DNA of 64,000 nucleotides from contig NZ_CDWI01000011.1 in assembly GCF_001049495.1 (NCBI RefSeq), forward strand, positions 1 to 64,000, written 5' to 3'. Shown piece by piece: positions 61,010-64,000 of this stretch (the stretch's first letter is position 1; each line of letters starts with the position of its first letter). The notes beneath the pieces were generated by a model. That model worked only from the letters and a program-made list of their open reading frames with translations. It was not told the origin of the DNA and searched no databases. Source of the DNA: Microbacterium sp. 3J1 (GTDB taxonomy: Bacteria; Actinomycetota; Actinomycetes; Actinomycetales; Microbacteriaceae). The position numbers and the translations under genes were made by a program.

Positions 61010-62551
61010 ATGTCAGCAACGACGCCCATACATCTCGAACGACCCGGCGGCAAGGGACTCGCAAGCGGCTCCCTGGGGCTCTGGGGATCCACAGTCATCG
61101 GACTCGCGTCCACCGCCCCCGTGTACTCGCTCGTCGCGACGCTCGGATTCGTCGTGCTCGCCGTCGGCGCGCAGGCGCCGATCGCGTTCATCATCGCGTT
61201 CGTGCCGATGCTGCTGATCGCCTTCGCCTACCGTGAGCTGAACAACGCGGTGCCGGACTGCGGCACGACCTTCACCTGGGGCACCAAGGCGTTCGGGCCG
61301 TGGGTGGGCTGGATGGGCGGCTGGGGCGTCGCAGTGGCAGGAATGGTCGTCCTGGCGAACCTCGCGCAGATCGCGTCGGTGTACTTCTGGTCGCTGATCG
61401 GCTTCGACCTCGAGAACAACGACTGGCGCATCATCCTGGTGGCGGTGCTGTTCATCGCCGCGATGACGTGGGTGAGCTGGCGCGGTGTCGAGATCGGCGA
61501 GCGCATCCAGAACGTCCTGCTCGGCATCCAGTACCTCGCTCTCGCGATCTTCGTCGTCGCGGCCTTGTGGCAGTTCTTCGCGGGAACGGCGCCGAACCCG
61601 ACGCCGTTCGACCTCGAGTGGCTGAACCCGTTCGGGTTCACGTCATGGTCTGGCTTCACCGAGTCGATCCTGCTCGCGCTGTTCATCTATTGGGGCTGGG
61701 ACACCTGCCTCGCTCTGAATGAGGAGACGAAGGACCCGAAGAAGATCCCCGGCCGCGCGGCGCTGCTGACCACCGTCATCCTGCTGTTCACCTATGTGGG
61801 CGTCACGATCGCGGCCATGATGTACGCCGGTCTCGGCTCCGAGGGCACCGGGCTCGGCAATGAGGCGAACGCCGACGACTTCTTCCTCGCCATCAAGGAC
61901 GGCCTGCTCGGACCGTTCGGATGGATGCTGGTCGTCGCCGTGATCATCTCCGCAATCTCGTCGACGCAGACGACGATCCTCCCGACGGCTCGCGGCACGC
62001 TCGCCATGGGCGTGTATCGCGCTCTTCCGGCGAAGTTCAAGGACGTGCACCCCACCTACAAGACGCCGTCGTTCTCGACGATCGTCATGGGTGTCGTCGC
62101 GTCGGCGTACTACGTGGGCATGACGCTCATCAGCGACAACATCCTGCAGGACTCGATCCTCTCCCTCGGCCTCGCGATCGCGTTCTACTACGCGATCACC
62201 GGCTTCGCGTGCGTCTGGTACTTCCGCAAGGATCTCTCGAGCTCCGCCCGCGACTTCTTCTTCAAGGGACTGTTCCCGCTGCTCGGCGGCCTCATGCTCA
62301 CCGCGGCGTTCGTGCAGTCGGCGATCGACATGTGGGACGTCGACTACGGGTACACCGTGCTGTTCGGCATCGGCGGGACCTTCGTCATCGGGATCGGTTC
62401 GCTCGCCTTCGGACTCGTGCTCATGTTCCTCTGGTACCTGTTCCCTCGGTCCAAGCGCTTCTTCCGCGGTGAGAGCCTCAACCGCGACACGCAGGTGATG
62501 GTGCCGGACGAGCCCGGCGAGTTGATCCGGTCGATCGACGGCGGCATCTGA
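61010..62551 (+). CDS. APC-superfamily amino acid permease
   Basis: A 513-residue, 12-helix permease. The first helix carries GSLGLWGSTVIGLASTAPVYS with the unwound Gly-rich binding segment; YRELNNAVPDCGTTFTWGTKAFGP and WGWDTCLALNEETKDPKKIPG (conserved Glu loop) match amino acid or polyamine transporters of the AAT/PuuP type. ATG 61010 is supported by the leaderless promoter; a start 36 nt upstream would lie inside its -35 box. Substrate unknown. Confidence 0.9.
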   Translation: MSATTPIHLERPGGKGLASGSLGLWGSTVIGLASTAPVYSLVATLGFVVLAVGAQAPIAFIIAFVPMLLIAFAYRELNNAVPDCGTTFTWGTKAFGPWVGWMGGWGVAVAGMVVLANLAQIASVYFWSLIGFDLENNDWRIILVAVLFIAAMTWVSWRGVEIGERIQNVLLGIQYLALAIFVVAALWQFFAGTAPNPTPFDLEWLNPFGFTSWSGFTESILLALFIYWGWDTCLALNEETKDPKKIPGRAALLTTVILLFTYVGVTIAAMMYAGLGSEGTGLGNEANADDFFLAIKDGLLGPFGWMLVVAVIISAISSTQTTILPTARGTLAMGVYRALPAKFKDVHPTYKTPSFSTIVMGVVASAYYVGMTLISDNILQDSILSLGLAIAFYYAITGFACVWYFRKDLSSSARDFFFKGLFPLLGGLMLTAAFVQSAIDMWDVDYGYTVLFGIGGTFVIGIGSLAFGLVLMFLWYLFPRSKRFFRGESLNRDTQVMVPDEPGELIRSIDGGI

Positions 62552-62592
62552 CCGGAGTCGGATCGCGCACGGGTACGCCCTAGGCTCTATCT

Positions 62593-63438
62593 GTGCGCAT
62601 CCGGCTCGACATCGCCTACGACGGCACCCACTTCCGCGGGTGGGCCAAGCAGCCGACACTGCGGACCGTGCAGGGGACCCTCGAGGCGGCGCTCGCGCGC
62701 ATCGTCGGCTCGGACGTGCAGTTCGTCGTCGCCGGGCGCACGGACGCGGGGGTGCACGCCTCGGGCCAGGTCGCTCACGTGGATCTCGACGACGCGCAGT
62801 GGGAGCGCATCGAGTCGCGCCAGGGCCGCGCCCCGCAGGACCCGGCCGCGTCGATCGCGCGCCGCATGCGCGGCGTCCTCGGCGCCTACCCGGATGCGAC
62901 GGTGCGGCGTTCGTCGATCGCGCCCGAAGGCTTCGACGCACGCTTCTCGGCCGTGTGGCGGCGCTATCGCTACCGTCTCGCCGACGAGTCGTCGGGATAC
63001 GACCCGATCCGTCGACACGACACCACCGCGCACCGGGGGATGCTCGACGGCGAGGCGATGGATGCCGCGGCTCGCACGCTCATCGGCCTCCACGACTTCG
63101 CCGCCTACTGCAAGCCGCGGGAGGAGGCCACGACGATCCGCACGCTGCTCGACTACCGCTGGTCTCGCGGCGAGGACGGCGTGCTCGTCGCCGAGGTCAA
63201 GGCCGACGCGTTCTGCCACAGCATGGTGCGCGCGCTCGTCGGCGCGTGCGCGGCGGTGGGCGAGGGGCGCCTCGACGTCGACGACCTCGTGGTCCTGCGC
63301 GACGCCCTCACCCGGACGAGCGAGTTCAAGGTGCTCGCCGCGCGGGGGCTGACACTCACCGAGGTGGGCTATCCGGCGGACGACCTGCTGTCGGCACGGG
63401 CCGAGCAGACCCGCGCTCGACGCCGACACGACGACTGA
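62593..63438 (+). CDS. truA: tRNA pseudouridine(38-40) synthase
   Basis: A 281-residue enzyme converting uridines in the tRNA anticodon stem-loop. The catalytic Asp51 sits in AGRTDAGVHASGQVAH; YDGTHFRGWAKQP and HDFAAYCKPREEATTIRTL are also family hallmarks. An insertion of about 20 residues (QGRAPQDPAASIARRMRG) is common in actinobacteria. GTG 62593 follows TAGGCT (62581-62586) by 6 nt, a leaderless start. Confidence 0.94.
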   Translation: MRIRLDIAYDGTHFRGWAKQPTLRTVQGTLEAALARIVGSDVQFVVAGRTDAGVHASGQVAHVDLDDAQWERIESRQGRAPQDPAASIARRMRGVLGAYPDATVRRSSIAPEGFDARFSAVWRRYRYRLADESSGYDPIRRHDTTAHRGMLDGEAMDAAARTLIGLHDFAAYCKPREEATTIRTLLDYRWSRGEDGVLVAEVKADAFCHSMVRALVGACAAVGEGRLDVDDLVVLRDALTRTSEFKVLAARGLTLTEVGYPADDLLSARAEQTRARRRHDD

Positions 63439-63482
63439 TCCCGAGCCCGGTCACAGTGTCGGACGGTAGCGTGTGAGGGGTC

Positions 63483-64000
63483 ATGAAGGTCATCTCGTAC
63501 AACCTCCAGAAGCACCGCGCCGCCGGTGAGCTCGCTGAGCTCGTCGGCGAGCACGACCCCGACATCCTCTGCCTGCAGGAGTGCGATGTCGCAGACCTGC
63601 CGGAGCAGATCGGCGATCTCACACTCGCGGACGCGACACAGGGCAACAGGCTCGGTCTCGCCATGTTCTATCGTGCGAGCGAGTTCCATCTGCGGGGCAT
63701 CCGCACCATCGAGCTTAAGAAGTCCCTGCACGACCGGATCGCGAAGCCCGCGCACGAGCGCGTGCTCGGCGCGAGGCTGCGAGACATCGACGCCGGTCGC
63801 GACTTCATCGCCGCGTCCTTCCACGCGGCGCCGCTGACGGCGTTGAACTCGCTGCGCAGGCATCAGATCCGGGCAGCGCTCACCGAGCTCGCGACGCTGG
63901 GCGAGGGGCTCCCGCAGCTCATGGTCGGCGACTACAACTACCCGGTGTTCAAGGAGAACCTGGGCAAGAACGTCCGGGAGCACGGCTACGCACTGACGAT
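63483..64000 (+). CDS. Endonuclease/exonuclease/phosphatase family protein (3' truncated by window)
   Basis: The first 172 residues of an EEP-family phosphoesterase: MKVISYNLQKHRAAG, DPDILCLQECD (metal-binding Glu), FHAAPLTALNSLRRHQI and MVGDYNYPV (metal-binding Asp-Asn). Members hydrolyse phosphodiesters in nucleic acids or inositol phosphates. The ATG at 63483 follows GAGGGG with a TAGCGT box 10 nt upstream. The reading frame runs off the window end. Confidence 0.85.
   Translation, partial: MKVISYNLQKHRAAGELAELVGEHDPDILCLQECDVADLPEQIGDLTLADATQGNRLGLAMFYRASEFHLRGIRTIELKKSLHDRIAKPAHERVLGARLRDIDAGRDFIAASFHAAPLTALNSLRRHQIRAALTELATLGEGLPQLMVGDYNYPVFKENLGKNVREHGYALT

Overview
This window is high-GC actinobacterial chromosome, most likely Microbacterium or a close Microbacteriaceae relative. 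The evidence is strong G/C bias at third codon positions, frequent GTG and TTG starts, actinobacterial families (Lsr2, DUF3054, short-form MenE, HAAS/PadR pairs, LCP protein), and actinobacterial-type rpoB with a TTG start. About 56 genes, three tRNAs and a long list of promoters, operators and terminators can be read. There is no CRISPR array, rRNA, intact insertion sequence or recognisable integrase.

Layout. 0-5.5 kb: a YhgE/Pip membrane protein overlaps an MMPL exporter whose C-terminus is a catalytically dead-looking ABC-ATPase-like domain; a divergent TetR gene and two tandem palindromic operators control them. 5.5-11 kb: menaquinone genes menC, menB, menE and a methyltransferase, interrupted by a PadR/HAAS pair. 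11-15.2 kb: two-component system plus MacB-type ABC transporter. 15.2-19.8 kb: ComB-like phosphatase, DUF3054, SprT-like, TPR, spermidine-synthase-like and LCP genes. 19.9-26.4 kb: sugar ABC importer, cytoplasmic GH3 (NagZ-like) glycosidase, RpiR/MurR-type regulator and an opposing PfkB kinase. 26.6-32.1 kb: dipeptide/oligopeptide ABC importer with fused DppD-DppF ATPases. 32.3-39.8 kb: rpoB-rpoC. 40-41.8 kb: lipoprotein, PfkB kinase, tRNA-Tyr.

41.9-48.3 kb is an accessory block directly behind tRNA-Tyr, with looser gene packing and visible decay. It holds a 155-residue unknown overlapping an AraC-type regulator, an ECF-like sigma factor overlapping a one-pass membrane protein (possible anti-sigma), an exported protein, an lsr2 homologue split by a one-base frameshift, two tandem exported paralogues (the first with a degraded N-terminus) and a small membrane protein. 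This is the best candidate for undescribed biology.

48.5-56.6 kb: UPF0303 protein, gluconate kinase/transporter/GntR regulator, FBP zinc protein, enoyl-CoA hydratase, a membrane protein with Pro/Gln tail, inositol-phosphatase-family enzyme, and M23 peptidase. 56.6-64 kb: tRNA-Thr, tRNA-Met, a 59-residue acidic protein, a DHA2 exporter with its TetR, an NmrA-like oxidoreductase with divergent HxlR, an APC permease, truA and a truncated EEP-family nuclease.

A recurring architectural theme is leaderless transcription: at least 19 genes have a TANNNT-like -10 hexamer ending exactly 6 or 7 nt before the start codon, with no Shine-Dalgarno sequence needed. This decides several start sites. Functions below are family assignments read from the translated sequence; no database search was run.
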